64,000 nt of DNA from JACMLD01 sp044223995 (GTDB taxonomy: Bacteria > Bacteroidota > Bacteroidia > Chitinophagales > Chitinophagaceae): assembly GCA_044223995.1 (NCBI GenBank), contig JBGALE010000003.1, positions 434,001-498,000 on the forward strand. Direction: 5' to 3'. This document shows positions 53,788-63,946 of this stretch, in pieces. The notes under the pieces were generated by a model. The model was given only the letters and a program-made list of their open reading frames with translations, did not search any database and was not told where the DNA came from. Numbering within the stretch: the stretch's first letter is position 1; every line of letters begins with the position of its first letter. A program made the position numbers and the translations under genes.

Positions 53788-54795
53788 ATGCTGAAAGTTT
53801 CCAATGAAACCAAAGTTGGTGCGCTGACTGCCATATCGATTGTTTTGCTGATACTGGGTTTTAATTACCTCAAGGGTAAAAACCTGTTCAGCAAAGCCAA
53901 TACGGAAATATATGCAGTCTTCCAGAAGGTCGATGGTCTCAGCATCTCCAACCCCGTTACCATTAATGGTCTCCAGATTGGTAAAATTTATGAAATGCGC
54001 GAACGCAGCCGCAGCCTCAACGGGATTGTGGTAACGATAAACCTGATCAAAGACATCGATATACCCACTAATTCTTTTGCCAGTGTAAACCGCGATTTAC
54101 TCGGTGGGGCCACCGTCGCCATCACGCTGGGCGACAGTAAAGATCTGATGAAAAACGGCGACACATTATTAACCCAGAATGCACTGGGATTGATTGATGA
54201 AGTTCGATCGTCCATCAACCCAACATTGAATGTGGTAAATGGTACCGTTAAATCGCTCGATTCGCTGTTGCGTGTAATCGGCACTTATTTCGATCCCGCT
54301 ACAAAAAATAATTTCCATACCATTGTTGCCAACCTGACCAAATCATCCGCCGATTTACAAAAGTTGATGGATGCGCAAAGTGGTGCCCTGGCACAGTCGC
54401 TAAACAATGTCAACTCCATCACCGGCAACCTGGCGAAAAACAACGATAAGATCACTGCATCGCTCGACAATATGCAAAAGGCAACGGGAAAAATTGCCAA
54501 CGCAAAGATTGATGAGACATTGGCCAGCCTGCAGGGAACCCTGAATGAATTGAAGGGAGTTGCCGCCAAGGCCAATAGCAAGGATGGATCATTGGGCTTA
54601 CTGTTAAATGATCCTAAATTGTATAAGAATTTGGAAAGCACCACTTACAAATTGAATATTTTGCTGGACGATTTCAGGACACATCCCAAACGTTATGTAA
54701 ACGTGAGTGTATTTGGCAAAAAAGATAAATCACAGCCACTCACGGCACCGCTTGCGGATGATTCTTCCAGTGAACACCTACCGAAAAAGCAATGA
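53788..54795 (+). CDS. MlaD/MCE family protein
   Basis: 335 residues. One N-terminal membrane helix (about 9-28, VGALTAISIVLLILGFNYLK) anchors it in the inner membrane. An MCE domain follows: TEIYAVFQKVDGLSISNPVT and INGLQIGKIYEM, then SFASVNRDLLGGATVAITLG. The remainder is helical, rich in Asn/Leu (ITGNLAKNNDKITASLDNMQ), as in MCE proteins forming transport tubes. It is part of lipid transport between membranes, MlaD-like. The neighbouring MlaE/MlaF permease and ATPase genes are not in the window. Its stop overlaps the OstA-like start by 4 bp. Confidence 0.93.
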   Translation: MLKVSNETKVGALTAISIVLLILGFNYLKGKNLFSKANTEIYAVFQKVDGLSISNPVTINGLQIGKIYEMRERSRSLNGIVVTINLIKDIDIPTNSFASVNRDLLGGATVAITLGDSKDLMKNGDTLLTQNALGLIDEVRSSINPTLNVVNGTVKSLDSLLRVIGTYFDPATKNNFHTIVANLTKSSADLQKLMDAQSGALAQSLNNVNSITGNLAKNNDKITASLDNMQKATGKIANAKIDETLASLQGTLNELKGVAAKANSKDGSLGLLLNDPKLYKNLESTTYKLNILLDDFRTHPKRYVNVSVFGKKDKSQPLTAPLADDSSSEHLPKKQ

Positions 54796-56429
54796 TGCGA
54801 AAATTTTATGCCGGCCTCCTGTTGATATTGTTGGGTGATTGTTTAGCAGCAGCCGCGCAGGATACCATCAAAGCACCCGTCTCCACCGGTGATACCGTCA
54901 GCATCGTCAACCTCATCCACAGCGACCGCCTCCGTTTTAAAAAAGTGGATTCACTCACGCAACTGCAGATTGTAGCAGGCCATGTGGAGTTGCAGCAGGA
55001 TAAAACAATATTTTACTGCGACAGCGCCGTCATCAACAAGCACCTCAACATCATGGAAGCATTCGGTAAAATCCATATCAATGATGCCGACAGCATACAT
55101 ACATACAGCGAATACCTGATTTACGATATTGCAAAAAAAACCGCTATCCTTCGCAAAAAAGTAAAGCTCACTGATGGAAATGGCACCCTTACGACTGACG
55201 AACTCCAGTACGATACCCGCGCCAAACTGGGTACCTATACCACCGGTGGAAAGATTGTCAATGGAAAAACAACCATCACCAGTAAGGAAGCCACTTATTA
55301 TGGCGACCTGAAAGATGTTTATTTCAAACGCGATGTAAAAATGCGCGATCCGCAATATGATTTGGATACCGATTCATTATTGTACAATACCGAAAGCCAG
55401 ATAGCCACCTTCATTACCAAAACCTATATACGTGACAGCACAGGTGGTACCGTTGTGACGTCAGACGGGTTTTATGACATGAAAAATAAATTAGCACGTT
55501 TTGGCAAGCGACCGGTGATAAAAGATGGTAAAGGCGTTACGGTAACTGGTGAAGAAGTATATACAGATGAAAATACCGGCAAGACAATCATCAAGGGGAA
55601 TGGTGTGTATGTGGACACCACACAGAAAATTTCCGTGCTGGCCAATTACATGGAATCGGATAAAAACAAAAACACCTTCCTGGCCACCATGCACCCGCTG
55701 ATGATCATCCAGCAGGACAAGGACTCTATTTATGTAACGGCAGATACACTGTTTTCTGCAAGGGTGGCGGATATAAAGGATACCCATTACCGCGAACTGA
55801 TAAAGGACACCATAAAACAGGTAACAGTCGTAAATGCAAAAGACAGTAGTGACATACGTTATTTCCAATGTTATCACCATGTCCGCATATTTTCTGATTC
55901 ACTACAGGCAGTTTGCGACAGCATGTTCTATTCGGCGCGCGATTCGGTGTTTCGTTTATTCAACGATCCCATTGTCTGGGCCAGCCAGAGCCAGGTAACA
56001 GGTGATACCATTTACCTGTATACAAAAAATAAGAAGGCGGAACACATGTACGTGTTTGAAAACAGTTTTGTGATCAACAAGTCGGACGAAAACATGTTTA
56101 ACCAGGTAAGCGGCAGAACACTCAATGGCTACTTCAAGGATGGCGCCATCGATTTTATGCGCACTAAAGGTTCGCCGGCCCAAAGTATTTATTATGCAAA
56201 GGATGAGAACGATGCTATGGTAGGCGTCAACAATGCCGTGGGCGATATCATCGACATGCAGTTTGAAAATAAAGAATTGAAAAAAGTTATTTTCCGCAAT
56301 GATGTCAGTGGGACGATGTACCCTGTCAACCAGGTACCGGAAGAAAAAAAGACATTGCGGAATTTTAAATGGCTGGATAAAAAACGTCCGAAAACAAAAT
56401 TTGAATTGTTTGAAGACCCCATCCTGTAA
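54792..56429 (+). CDS. OstA-like (LptA/OstA_2) LPS transport protein
   Basis: 545 residues with a signal peptide ending near AAAQ. Repeated OstA-type beta-jellyroll stretches are visible: VAGHVELQQDKTIFYCDSAV, LTTDELQYDTRAKLGTYTTG and ITSKEATYYGDLKDVYFKRD. They continue through FTGEEVYTDENTG-like and DSLQAVCDSMFYSARDSVFR segments. Such proteins bridge the periplasm for LPS export to LptD. It is coupled to the MCE gene by a 4-bp ATGA overlap and lies on the opposite strand from lptD. Confidence 0.92.
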   Translation: MMRKFYAGLLLILLGDCLAAAAQDTIKAPVSTGDTVSIVNLIHSDRLRFKKVDSLTQLQIVAGHVELQQDKTIFYCDSAVINKHLNIMEAFGKIHINDADSIHTYSEYLIYDIAKKTAILRKKVKLTDGNGTLTTDELQYDTRAKLGTYTTGGKIVNGKTTITSKEATYYGDLKDVYFKRDVKMRDPQYDLDTDSLLYNTESQIATFITKTYIRDSTGGTVVTSDGFYDMKNKLARFGKRPVIKDGKGVTVTGEEVYTDENTGKTIIKGNGVYVDTTQKISVLANYMESDKNKNTFLATMHPLMIIQQDKDSIYVTADTLFSARVADIKDTHYRELIKDTIKQVTVVNAKDSSDIRYFQCYHHVRIFSDSLQAVCDSMFYSARDSVFRLFNDPIVWASQSQVTGDTIYLYTKNKKAEHMYVFENSFVINKSDENMFNQVSGRTLNGYFKDGAIDFMRTKGSPAQSIYYAKDENDAMVGVNNAVGDIIDMQFENKELKKVIFRNDVSGTMYPVNQVPEEKKTLRNFKWLDKKRPKTKFELFEDPIL

Positions 56430-56539
56430 ACGATTGCCGGTTGTTCCCATATTGTTAACTGTAATAGTATGTTAAATGAACAACCACTACTCATACAATG
56501 GCATTATTTTCGTTTTCAAAGTACAAACCAATTATAGTT

Positions 56540-57010
56540 ATGCGCAAATTACTTCTAACCCTGATGGTCATTATTGTTATAGGTGCATGTTCAGGTGCCT
56601 ATGCACAGGAAGGGAACAATGATTACAAACTCGGATTCGGTGTCCGCTTCAGCAGCCCTGCTCCCACACTCAGCAATTCTGTTTCGGTAAAATACATGAT
56701 GCCCACCGGCAACGCCATTGAAGGATTGATTTCTTTTGGCGGCAGGTTTGGTATCGGTGGTTTGTATGAAGTGCACCGGACATTGAATGGTACACCGGGA
56801 TTGAAATGGTTTTACGGTGGTGGTGCTTACCTGGGTTTTCAAAGCAGCACCACTTATCTCGGCCCAACCGGTATTGTGGGGTTGGATTATAAGTTTAATA
56901 ATATCCCGCTGAATTTATCGATCGACTGGAAGCCCGAACTCGACATACTTCCCAAGATTGATTTTGTACCGGATGCCTTTGCCATCACGGCCCGCTTTAC
57001 ATTAAACTAA
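56540..57010 (+). CDS. Small predicted outer-membrane beta-barrel protein
   Basis: 156 residues from the ATG at 56540, which starts a signal peptide (MRKLLLTLMVIIVIGACSGA, cleaved near AYAQ); a longer start at 56498 adds 14 unlikely residues. The mature part alternates polar and hydrophobic residues (YKLGFGVRFSSPAPTLSNSV, GLISFGGRFGIGGLYEVHRT, FYGGGAYLGFQSSTTYLGPT) and ends with a Phe-containing strand (FAITARFTLN), typical of a barrel. No specific function is recognised. A terminator follows at 57037. Confidence 0.85.
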   Translation: MRKLLLTLMVIIVIGACSGAYAQEGNNDYKLGFGVRFSSPAPTLSNSVSVKYMMPTGNAIEGLISFGGRFGIGGLYEVHRTLNGTPGLKWFYGGGAYLGFQSSTTYLGPTGIVGLDYKFNNIPLNLSIDWKPELDILPKIDFVPDAFAITARFTLN

Positions 57011-57036
57011 TAGCTTTTATCCAAATAACTGGCAGG

Positions 57037-57063
57037 AAACTTTCCATTAGGAAAGTTTTTTTT
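57037..57063 (+). terminator. Rho-independent terminator
   Basis: AAACTTTCC (57037-57045) pairs with GGAAAGTTT (57050-57058) around ATTA, followed by T residues to 57063. It ends the envelope gene series. Confidence 0.9.
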
Positions 57064-57225
57064 ATGTCCCTGCAGCCCATCCCGCCCATTTTCCATTCAA
57101 CCACAAATCCGGGCTTCCAAGCAGCAGTAAAGGGAGCAGCCGCGTCTTAGTTGCGGTTTTTAATACGTGTTTTTGCGGTTTTTTGCAGGAATTTCATTTA
57201 CTTTGGATGGTAACCACGACTAACT

Positions 57226-57975
57226 ATGCTTAAAAGAGAAAGGCAGGCCTATATCCTTCACCAGGTAAACCTGCACAACAAAGTACTCTCCTCCACGCTG
57301 AGTGAAGAAATCAATGTATCGGAAGATACCATCCGGCGCGATCTCCAGGAACTAGCCGAAGAAGGCAAAATCATCAAAGTGCATGGTGGTGCATTGTCCC
57401 AGTCCTTCAATTATGTCAATTATCCTTCCAGCAAAGTGTACTCGAGCGAACAAAAAAGGATGATCGCCCAAAAAGTGGTCAGCATGATTAAAGACGGTAT
57501 GTTTATCCTGACTACCGGTGGTACCACTATTATTGAACTGGCGCGGATGCTGCCACCACAACTCAAGGCGACTTTTATTTCCGGAAGTATTCCCGCAGTA
57601 CTGGAATACCTGCACCATCCCAATATTGAAGTGATATTAATCGGCGACAAGGTTTCAAAAAACTCCAAGATCACGGTGGGTGGCGATGCCATTGCCAAAA
57701 TAAAACAGATCAAAGCCGACCTCTGCCTGCTGGGTGTGAACTCTATCGACATACAGCATGGCGTGACAGACAATGACTGGGATGTGGTGCATATTAAAAA
57801 AGCCATGATTGAATCGTCGCAAAAAACGGTTTGCCTGACCATTTCTGAAAAAATAAATTCATTCCAGCCAATAAAAATCTGCGATGTGAATGAAATCACC
57901 ACGCTTGTCACTGAACTGCCACCGGATGATCCATTATTACAACCCTATACGGAAGCTGGTATCGGTATACTATAA
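57226..57975 (+). CDS. DeoR/GlpR-family transcriptional regulator
   Basis: 249 residues. The N-terminal DeoR helix-turn-helix is complete (LSEEINVSEDTIRRDLQELA, EEGKIIKVHGGA). The C-terminal sugar-phosphate-binding DeoRC domain has ILTTGGTTIIELARMLPP, VILIGDKVSKNSKITVGGDA and ADLCLLGVNSIDIQHGVTDN. Such regulators are released by a phosphorylated sugar. It precedes susC by 91 bp on the same strand and is the likely regulator of the uptake genes. A weak TACTTTG element at 57199-57205 lies upstream. Confidence 0.94.
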   Translation: MLKRERQAYILHQVNLHNKVLSSTLSEEINVSEDTIRRDLQELAEEGKIIKVHGGALSQSFNYVNYPSSKVYSSEQKRMIAQKVVSMIKDGMFILTTGGTTIIELARMLPPQLKATFISGSIPAVLEYLHHPNIEVILIGDKVSKNSKITVGGDAIAKIKQIKADLCLLGVNSIDIQHGVTDNDWDVVHIKKAMIESSQKTVCLTISEKINSFQPIKICDVNEITTLVTELPPDDPLLQPYTEAGIGIL

Positions 57976-58066
57976 CCGGTAATCCGTACCCTTAACTAAC
58001 CTTGATCCGTAGCCGCTTTTTTTAATAACAACCATTGAATTAAGTCCAAACACAAAATCAATCGTT

Positions 58067-61000
58067 ATGAGAAATTTGCTATCCCGTTTATTAACGGTTT
58101 TCCTGCTTTGCATGGGCCTGACGGCGTATGCACAGGAAAAAACAGTAACCGGTACCATTGCATCGGAAGCCGACAATACACCATTGGCCGGCGTTACGGT
58201 ACAGGTAAAGGGTACGAACAAAGTAACCCAGACAAATGGCCAGGGCTCATTCTCCATCAGGGCCGGCAAAGGTGATGTACTTCAGCTCACTTATGTAGGG
58301 TATGATCCGCTCGACATTAAAGTAGGCGACAACAATGTTGTTTCTGCCAAACTTAAAAAAAGTGATCGCCAGCTCGGTGAGGTCGTTGTAACAGCCTATG
58401 GGCAAAAAAGAAATAAACGGGAGCTGTCTTACCAGGCGCCCGTCGTTAAAGGGGATGACATTGCTTCTACCCGCCGTGAGAACTTTCTTAATTCACTGGC
58501 AGGCCGTGTGCCTGGTTTAACGGTTACTTCCACATCCGGAGCACCCGGCGCCAGTGCACAAATTATTTTACGCGGTGCTGTTTCCATTGGAGGTAATAAC
58601 CAGCCATTGTTTGTAGTAGATGGTGTTCCTGTCAGCAATGCCACTTTTAACCAGGAGAGTTTCCTGCTCAATGCCAGCAACCTGAGTTCAACACCAGGTG
58701 CAGTAGGTTTTGCCAACCGCGGTGCTGATTATACCAACCGTATTGCCGATTTAAACCCGGAAGACATTGAAAGTGTCACCATATTAAAAGGGCCGGAAGC
58801 CACCGCCCTCTATGGTTCCGATGGTGCATCAGGCGCTGTTATCATTACCACCAGGAGGGCAGCCGCAGGAAAAGCAAGAATATTTTACGACAATGCATTC
58901 AGGGTTGAAAAAGTATACCGCTTCCCGAATATTCAAACAACCTATAGCCGTGGTGTCAATGGTATTTATGATCCAACTGCTTACAATGCTACTTATGGTT
59001 TTACCATGTTTGGCCCAAAGTATCCAGCCAATACACCGACTTACGACAATCTGCACAATTTCTTCCAGAATGGTTTCAGCCAGCAGCATAATATCAGTCT
59101 CGAAGCAGGTACCAGTGATGTTACCTATCGTTTCTCTGCCGGTTACGTCAACCAGGAAGGCGTTGTTCCCAACACAAAATACGAACGCGTGAATATGCGC
59201 CTGTCTGGTACAGCGAAATTAACGCCGAAGATAAATATGAACTCGAGCTGGGCCTATATCGGTTCTACCAATAATAAAACGTCGAAAGGATTAGGCGCCT
59301 ATTATTCCAACCTGATCACCTGGCCCATTGATGACGACGTAAAAAATTATATCAATCCCAATGGTACGCGCCGTATCCTGCGCAATGCATCGGGCTATTC
59401 CAGCGAGTTGGATAATCCTTACTGGGATGTTTATAAAAACCCGGCAAAAGACAAGACAGATCGCGTTACGGGCAATGTAACTTTAAACTATGATCCCACC
59501 ACCTGGCTGAATGTGTCTGGTATTTTCGGTTTGGATCATTACACCACAGACGGTTCCTTCCTCACGCATCCGCAGTCGAGGTATGGGTTCCCGCTGAATG
59601 GATTTATATCTATCTACACACAGAATTTCCGCGATTTGAACGGAACATTGAAATCAACGGTCCGCAAGAACATCGGTGATAAATTCACCAATGAATTAAC
59701 TGCCGGTTTCTTCTTCGAAGACAGCAAGATGAATGTAAATGCCGAGAAAGGAGAACGTTTCTTTGAACCCAATTTCAATTCCATCAACAATACTGATCCC
59801 ACATCGCAGGGTGCCAAGTTAAGTGTGCAAAGTGTGCGCAAGGCAAGGTTCTTCGCAACCTATACATTGGGCATCAGCAAACTGTTGTACATCAACCTGG
59901 CAGGCAGCCGCGAAGGTGTATCAACACTTACCTCCGCCTTCTTCGACAAGCAGCCCTTCTTCAGTTATGGCGCTGCTTCCGGAAGCTTTGTATTCTCAGA
60001 CCTACCTGTATTCAAAAATATGAGCAACTGGCTCACCTATGGTAAACTGCGTGCATCTTATGCCACTACTGGTAAAGCGCCGTTAACACCTTATGTAATT
60101 GATTACCGCTTTACGCCACAGGTAACTACCGGCGGCGGTTATGCGCTGGATGTAACAGGTGGCAACAGCAGCCTGAAACCAGAGTTTTCCCGAAACTTTG
60201 AAGTAGGCGGCGAATTCCAGTTTCTCAAAAACAGGATCAGCATCGATATCGCTTATTATAATATTGAAAGTAAGGACCAGATCATTGCCAACCGCCTCAG
60301 CTATGGAACAGGCTATGTGCTGAAGTATATTAATGGTGGTCTTGTGTCCAATAAGGGTATTGAAATTCAGTTGAACGCTACACCGGTAAGAAGTAAAAAC
60401 TTCAACTGGGACTTTACCATCAACTTTGATCATAATAAAGGCATCGTAAAGAAAATGCCGGCGGATCTCCCCTTCTATTATGATTCTGATACCTGGTTAT
60501 TCGGTAACCTTCGTTCACAGGTGGGGGCCGGTTTATCCATTGCAAACCTCGCTGGAAACCGTTTGCTGAGAAATAACAATGGCGACCTGATCATTTCTCC
60601 TACTACCGGTTTACCGGTCAAAGATTTGAATTTCGTACCGGTGGGTGACAGGAACCCCGATTTCAAAATGGGTATCATCAACACTTTTACGTTTGCACAA
60701 AACTTTTCGCTGTCGTTTAACATCGATATCCGCAAAGGCGGTGATGTATTCAATGGCAATGAAATGATGATGGTGCTGACCGGTGTAAGCAAAAAAACAT
60801 TGGACCGTGAACAGCCAAGGGTCATACCAGGCGTTTTGCAGGATGGTCTTGAAAACAGTGCTACTCCCACCAAAAACACGATTGTGCTGAACCCCTATTT
60901 CAGGAATGATTTCTACAGCTCTATGTATACAGAAGCTGATTTTATTGAAAAAGTAAACTGGGTACGACTGCGTGATGTAACGCTGCAATACCGCATACCC

Positions 61001-61210
61001 ACCAATATAATTGGTAAACAAAAAATATTCAAGTCTGCCGCCGTGTATGTTACCGGTACGGATTTGTTCCTGATTACCAATTACAGTGGCATTGATCCCA
61101 ATGTAAACGGGCTGAACTCCACCTCCACCGGTTTTGGTGGTGCAGGTATTGATTATGGTTCCATCCCGACAACAAGGGGAATCAATTTTGGAATCAAAGC
61201 GCAGTTTTAA
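58067..61210 (+). CDS. SusC/RagA family TonB-linked outer-membrane transporter
   Basis: 1047 residues. A signal peptide ends near YAQEK. Residues about 25-110 are a carboxypeptidase-regulatory-like domain (VTGTIASEADNTPLAGVTVQ). The plug domain follows, with GEVVVTAYGQKRNKRELSYQ and LRGAVSIGGNNQPLFVVDGV (the SusC signature GxNQPLFVVDGVP), then ILKGPEATALYGSDGASGAV. The C-terminal barrel ends at FGIKAQF. It pairs with SusD 25 bp downstream for uptake of an unknown oligosaccharide or other nutrient, energised by TonB. No glycosidase accompanies it here. Confidence 0.97.
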   Translation: MRNLLSRLLTVFLLCMGLTAYAQEKTVTGTIASEADNTPLAGVTVQVKGTNKVTQTNGQGSFSIRAGKGDVLQLTYVGYDPLDIKVGDNNVVSAKLKKSDRQLGEVVVTAYGQKRNKRELSYQAPVVKGDDIASTRRENFLNSLAGRVPGLTVTSTSGAPGASAQIILRGAVSIGGNNQPLFVVDGVPVSNATFNQESFLLNASNLSSTPGAVGFANRGADYTNRIADLNPEDIESVTILKGPEATALYGSDGASGAVIITTRRAAAGKARIFYDNAFRVEKVYRFPNIQTTYSRGVNGIYDPTAYNATYGFTMFGPKYPANTPTYDNLHNFFQNGFSQQHNISLEAGTSDVTYRFSAGYVNQEGVVPNTKYERVNMRLSGTAKLTPKINMNSSWAYIGSTNNKTSKGLGAYYSNLITWPIDDDVKNYINPNGTRRILRNASGYSSELDNPYWDVYKNPAKDKTDRVTGNVTLNYDPTTWLNVSGIFGLDHYTTDGSFLTHPQSRYGFPLNGFISIYTQNFRDLNGTLKSTVRKNIGDKFTNELTAGFFFEDSKMNVNAEKGERFFEPNFNSINNTDPTSQGAKLSVQSVRKARFFATYTLGISKLLYINLAGSREGVSTLTSAFFDKQPFFSYGAASGSFVFSDLPVFKNMSNWLTYGKLRASYATTGKAPLTPYVIDYRFTPQVTTGGGYALDVTGGNSSLKPEFSRNFEVGGEFQFLKNRISIDIAYYNIESKDQIIANRLSYGTGYVLKYINGGLVSNKGIEIQLNATPVRSKNFNWDFTINFDHNKGIVKKMPADLPFYYDSDTWLFGNLRSQVGAGLSIANLAGNRLLRNNNGDLIISPTTGLPVKDLNFVPVGDRNPDFKMGIINTFTFAQNFSLSFNIDIRKGGDVFNGNEMMMVLTGVSKKTLDREQPRVIPGVLQDGLENSATPTKNTIVLNPYFRNDFYSSMYTEADFIEKVNWVRLRDVTLQYRIPTNIIGKQKIFKSAAVYVTGTDLFLITNYSGIDPNVNGLNSTSTGFGGAGIDYGSIPTTRGINFGIKAQF

Positions 61211-61235
61211 TTAGTCACCCACCAAAAAAAAATGT

Positions 61236-62870
61236 ATGAAACAACATATTTTAAAAATATCAGCACTCGGTTTATTACTGCTATCGGTAGTAAGCTGTAA
61301 AAAATACCTCAACATCAATTCCGATCCCAGTACGCCGCAAAACCCATCCAATAGTTCCGTGTTCCCTGCGATGCTGGCAGGTGTGCCCAGGGGAATTCAG
61401 TTTGATGCACGTTTCCTGGGTAAATACATTCAAAACTGGAATGCCACCGCGCCCAGTGATGTATGGGACCGCCATGGCTATATTGCTGCCAGTGATAACT
61501 CAGCAGATGTATGGCGGCAGTGTTATTATGGACTTGGCAAAAACCTGGATTATATCATACAAAATGGAACAAAGAATGGACAATTGGACTATGTAGGCGC
61601 CTGCTATGCATTGAAGGCATACATGTTCCAGATAGCAACAGATTATCACGGTGAAATTATTTTTGACGAAGCATTCAAGGAAAACACGTATTACTTTAAG
61701 TACAATACGCAGGACAGGGTGTACCAGGGCGTAGATTCACTTTGCAGGCTGGCATTGCAAAACCTTAATACAGCCAGCGACAATAATATTGCCTTTCTCG
61801 CTTCCAGCGATTATGTATACAAAGGCGATGTGTCCAAATGGAAAAAATTTGTGTATGGAATACTGGCACTCAATTACCATCACCTTACCAACAAAGCAGC
61901 GTATCAGCCCGATTCGGTAATAAAGTTTGTTGATCTCGCCATGGCATCTGTAAACGATGATTTTGATATCCCGTTTGATGCAACCCGTAATGACGACGCC
62001 AACTTCTTTGGTACTTACCGAGATAACCTGTCTACTTTCCGCCAGAGTAATTTTATTGTAAAACTGCTGGATGGAACTACTTTATCGGGAGCAGTGAACA
62101 AAGACCCGAGGATCAGTCACATGCTCAATATTTCTGCCGATACATCCGGCACGGGCAATGGCGGATACAAAGGTGTTGACCCGGTAGTGGGCGATCCATT
62201 TAATGGCGTTACCACCGGCGCCAATGCACGCAAACGTGTACCTAATCCCTGGGGCGACAGTACCTATGCCAATCCAAGCGCAAGCGTATTTACAAATACC
62301 GGTAAATTTCTTTTCCAGAATAAAGCCGTGATGCCGGTGATGACTTATGCTCAAATGCAGTTCATCAAAGCGGAGGCAGCATTCAGGAAAGGCAATACTG
62401 CTTTGGCCTACACAGCATATCTCAATGGTATCAATGCGCATTTTGATTTTATCAACCGCGTGTACAGCAGTGTGCGCAGCGCTGCCAATATTTATTCCGG
62501 TTCTCCTATTTCAACCGCCGCCAGGAATACCTATCTCGCCGGGCCCAGTGTAAAACAATCTGCCGCTGCACTTACCCTTACCGATATCATGCTGCAGAAA
62601 TACATTGCACAATGGGGATGGGGATGGGAAGAACAGTGGGTTGATTTAAGAAGGTACCACTATACTGATTTGGATCCGCTGACCGGGCAACAGGTGTTTA
62701 AGAACTTTGTACTCCCCACCAATTATTTTCCTGACAACAATGGCAAACCTGCTTACCGTTTCAGGCCAAGGTATAATTCAGAGTATGTATGGAACCTCGA
62801 CCAGCTAAAATTATACGGGGGAGACAAGGCAGACTATCATACCTACGAAACCTGGTTCAGCAAACCTTAA
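61236..62870 (+). CDS. SusD/RagB family nutrient-binding lipoprotein
   Basis: 544 residues. A lipoprotein signal ends with LLSVVSC (Cys about 21), followed by KKYLNINSDPSTPQNPS. Typical SusD blocks are visible: YVGACYALKAYMFQIATDYH, YKGDVSKWKKFVYGILALNY, MTYAQMQFIKAEAAFRKGNT and GWEEQWVDLRRYH near the C-terminus. It sits over the SusC barrel on the cell surface and captures the ligand. It belongs to the SusD-like 2 type that works with this SusC subgroup. It is followed 22 bp later by a DUF4397 lipoprotein. Confidence 0.96.
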   Translation: MKQHILKISALGLLLLSVVSCKKYLNINSDPSTPQNPSNSSVFPAMLAGVPRGIQFDARFLGKYIQNWNATAPSDVWDRHGYIAASDNSADVWRQCYYGLGKNLDYIIQNGTKNGQLDYVGACYALKAYMFQIATDYHGEIIFDEAFKENTYYFKYNTQDRVYQGVDSLCRLALQNLNTASDNNIAFLASSDYVYKGDVSKWKKFVYGILALNYHHLTNKAAYQPDSVIKFVDLAMASVNDDFDIPFDATRNDDANFFGTYRDNLSTFRQSNFIVKLLDGTTLSGAVNKDPRISHMLNISADTSGTGNGGYKGVDPVVGDPFNGVTTGANARKRVPNPWGDSTYANPSASVFTNTGKFLFQNKAVMPVMTYAQMQFIKAEAAFRKGNTALAYTAYLNGINAHFDFINRVYSSVRSAANIYSGSPISTAARNTYLAGPSVKQSAAALTLTDIMLQKYIAQWGWGWEEQWVDLRRYHYTDLDPLTGQQVFKNFVLPTNYFPDNNGKPAYRFRPRYNSEYVWNLDQLKLYGGDKADYHTYETWFSKP

Positions 62871-62892
62871 TCAACACTTAAATCATTTAACA

Positions 62893-63672
62893 ATGAAAAG
62901 GACATTATATATCATCACCATTCTGCTGGCAGGCATGGCTGTTTTGTATGCCTGCACCAAGAATACACTAAAAGTTCCCTATAATTATGTGGATGGGCAG
63001 TCGCAGGTGAAGTTCAATATTGCATCAGCATACAAAGCCAATCCGGCTATACAGATAAAAATAAATGATCAGCGCATCAGCCCGGCCATCAGTTATCCCT
63101 ATCCATATCCCGGAGGCGGATTAAATACGAATGGTGGCAGTACACCAGATTATTTTTCTGTAGCAGCAGGAAGTATCAAAGTAAGTATTGCCGTGCCGAA
63201 GGCTGGTTCGAATGAAGATTCTGTTGCACTCTACACAACCAATGTATCGGTAGATGCCAATAAATATTTTACCGTGCATGTGGCCGATACAGGCGCCAAT
63301 ACTCAAACGGTATTGGTGCCGGAAGATGTGGCCAGCCCCGATTCCGGTTATTCAAAATATAAATTCGTCAACCTCATGCCCAACCTGGCAGCCATCGATT
63401 TGTATTTTGGAACTACGCTGGTGGCAGCGAATGTTCCTTACAAAGGTGTGAGCGCTACGTTTACCTTAGTATCCACCAGCGGTGCACAATGGATCATACG
63501 CCCTGCCGGTGCGGCGGCAGGTTCCACACCCATCACCACCTATCCAACCGGAACCACATTGAATGTGGTGCCCAACCAGCGGGTGCTGACAGTATTCGCA
63601 CGCGGATACAATGGTATTGCGGGTACTACCGATATCAGGCGGCCGCAGGTATCATTGTTTTTTAACCGGTAA
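62893..63672 (+). CDS. DUF4397 domain lipoprotein
   Basis: 259 residues. The signal ends with AVLYAC (Cys about 21). Two DUF4397-type beta regions follow: VKFNIASAYKANPAIQIKIN and AAGSIKVSIAVPKAGSNEDS, later KYKFVNLMPNLAAIDLYFGT and NVPYKGVSATFTLVSTSGAQ. Such proteins are common third members of SusCD loci and may add surface binding. It ends the transcription unit, with a terminator at 63699. Confidence 0.9.
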   Translation: MKRTLYIITILLAGMAVLYACTKNTLKVPYNYVDGQSQVKFNIASAYKANPAIQIKINDQRISPAISYPYPYPGGGLNTNGGSTPDYFSVAAGSIKVSIAVPKAGSNEDSVALYTTNVSVDANKYFTVHVADTGANTQTVLVPEDVASPDSGYSKYKFVNLMPNLAAIDLYFGTTLVAANVPYKGVSATFTLVSTSGAQWIIRPAGAAAGSTPITTYPTGTTLNVVPNQRVLTVFARGYNGIAGTTDIRRPQVSLFFNR

Positions 63673-63946
63673 CCCAACATATAAGTCATCTTCAGGCAAT
63701 GCCCCCAATCATGGGGGCATTTTTTTTCAGTAAATAATAATCAGCATCATTAACACAAAATATTAAATCTGGTATCACCCGTAAACCTGGATTCGTACGT
63801 TCGAATAAATCCATACCATTTTTAAGTAGTTTCGTAATCAAAATAAGCCCGGCAATTATTGAATGCCGGATCGGGACGAAATGATTCAATTAAGATATTC
63901 ATAGAGGGCCGGCAAGGCACCACAGCAAAATAATAACGATTGAGCA
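63673..63946. other. Intergenic region after DUF4397 gene
   Basis: About 274 bp holding the terminator at 63699-63727 and then AT-rich sequence without an ORF. The promoter of the gene starting at 63947 should be in its right half. Nothing else is recognised. Confidence 0.5.
63699..63727 (+). terminator. Rho-independent terminator after SusCD locus
   Basis: ATGCCCCC (63699-63706) pairs with GGGGGCAT (63713-63720) around AATCAT, followed by seven T. Confidence 0.94.
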
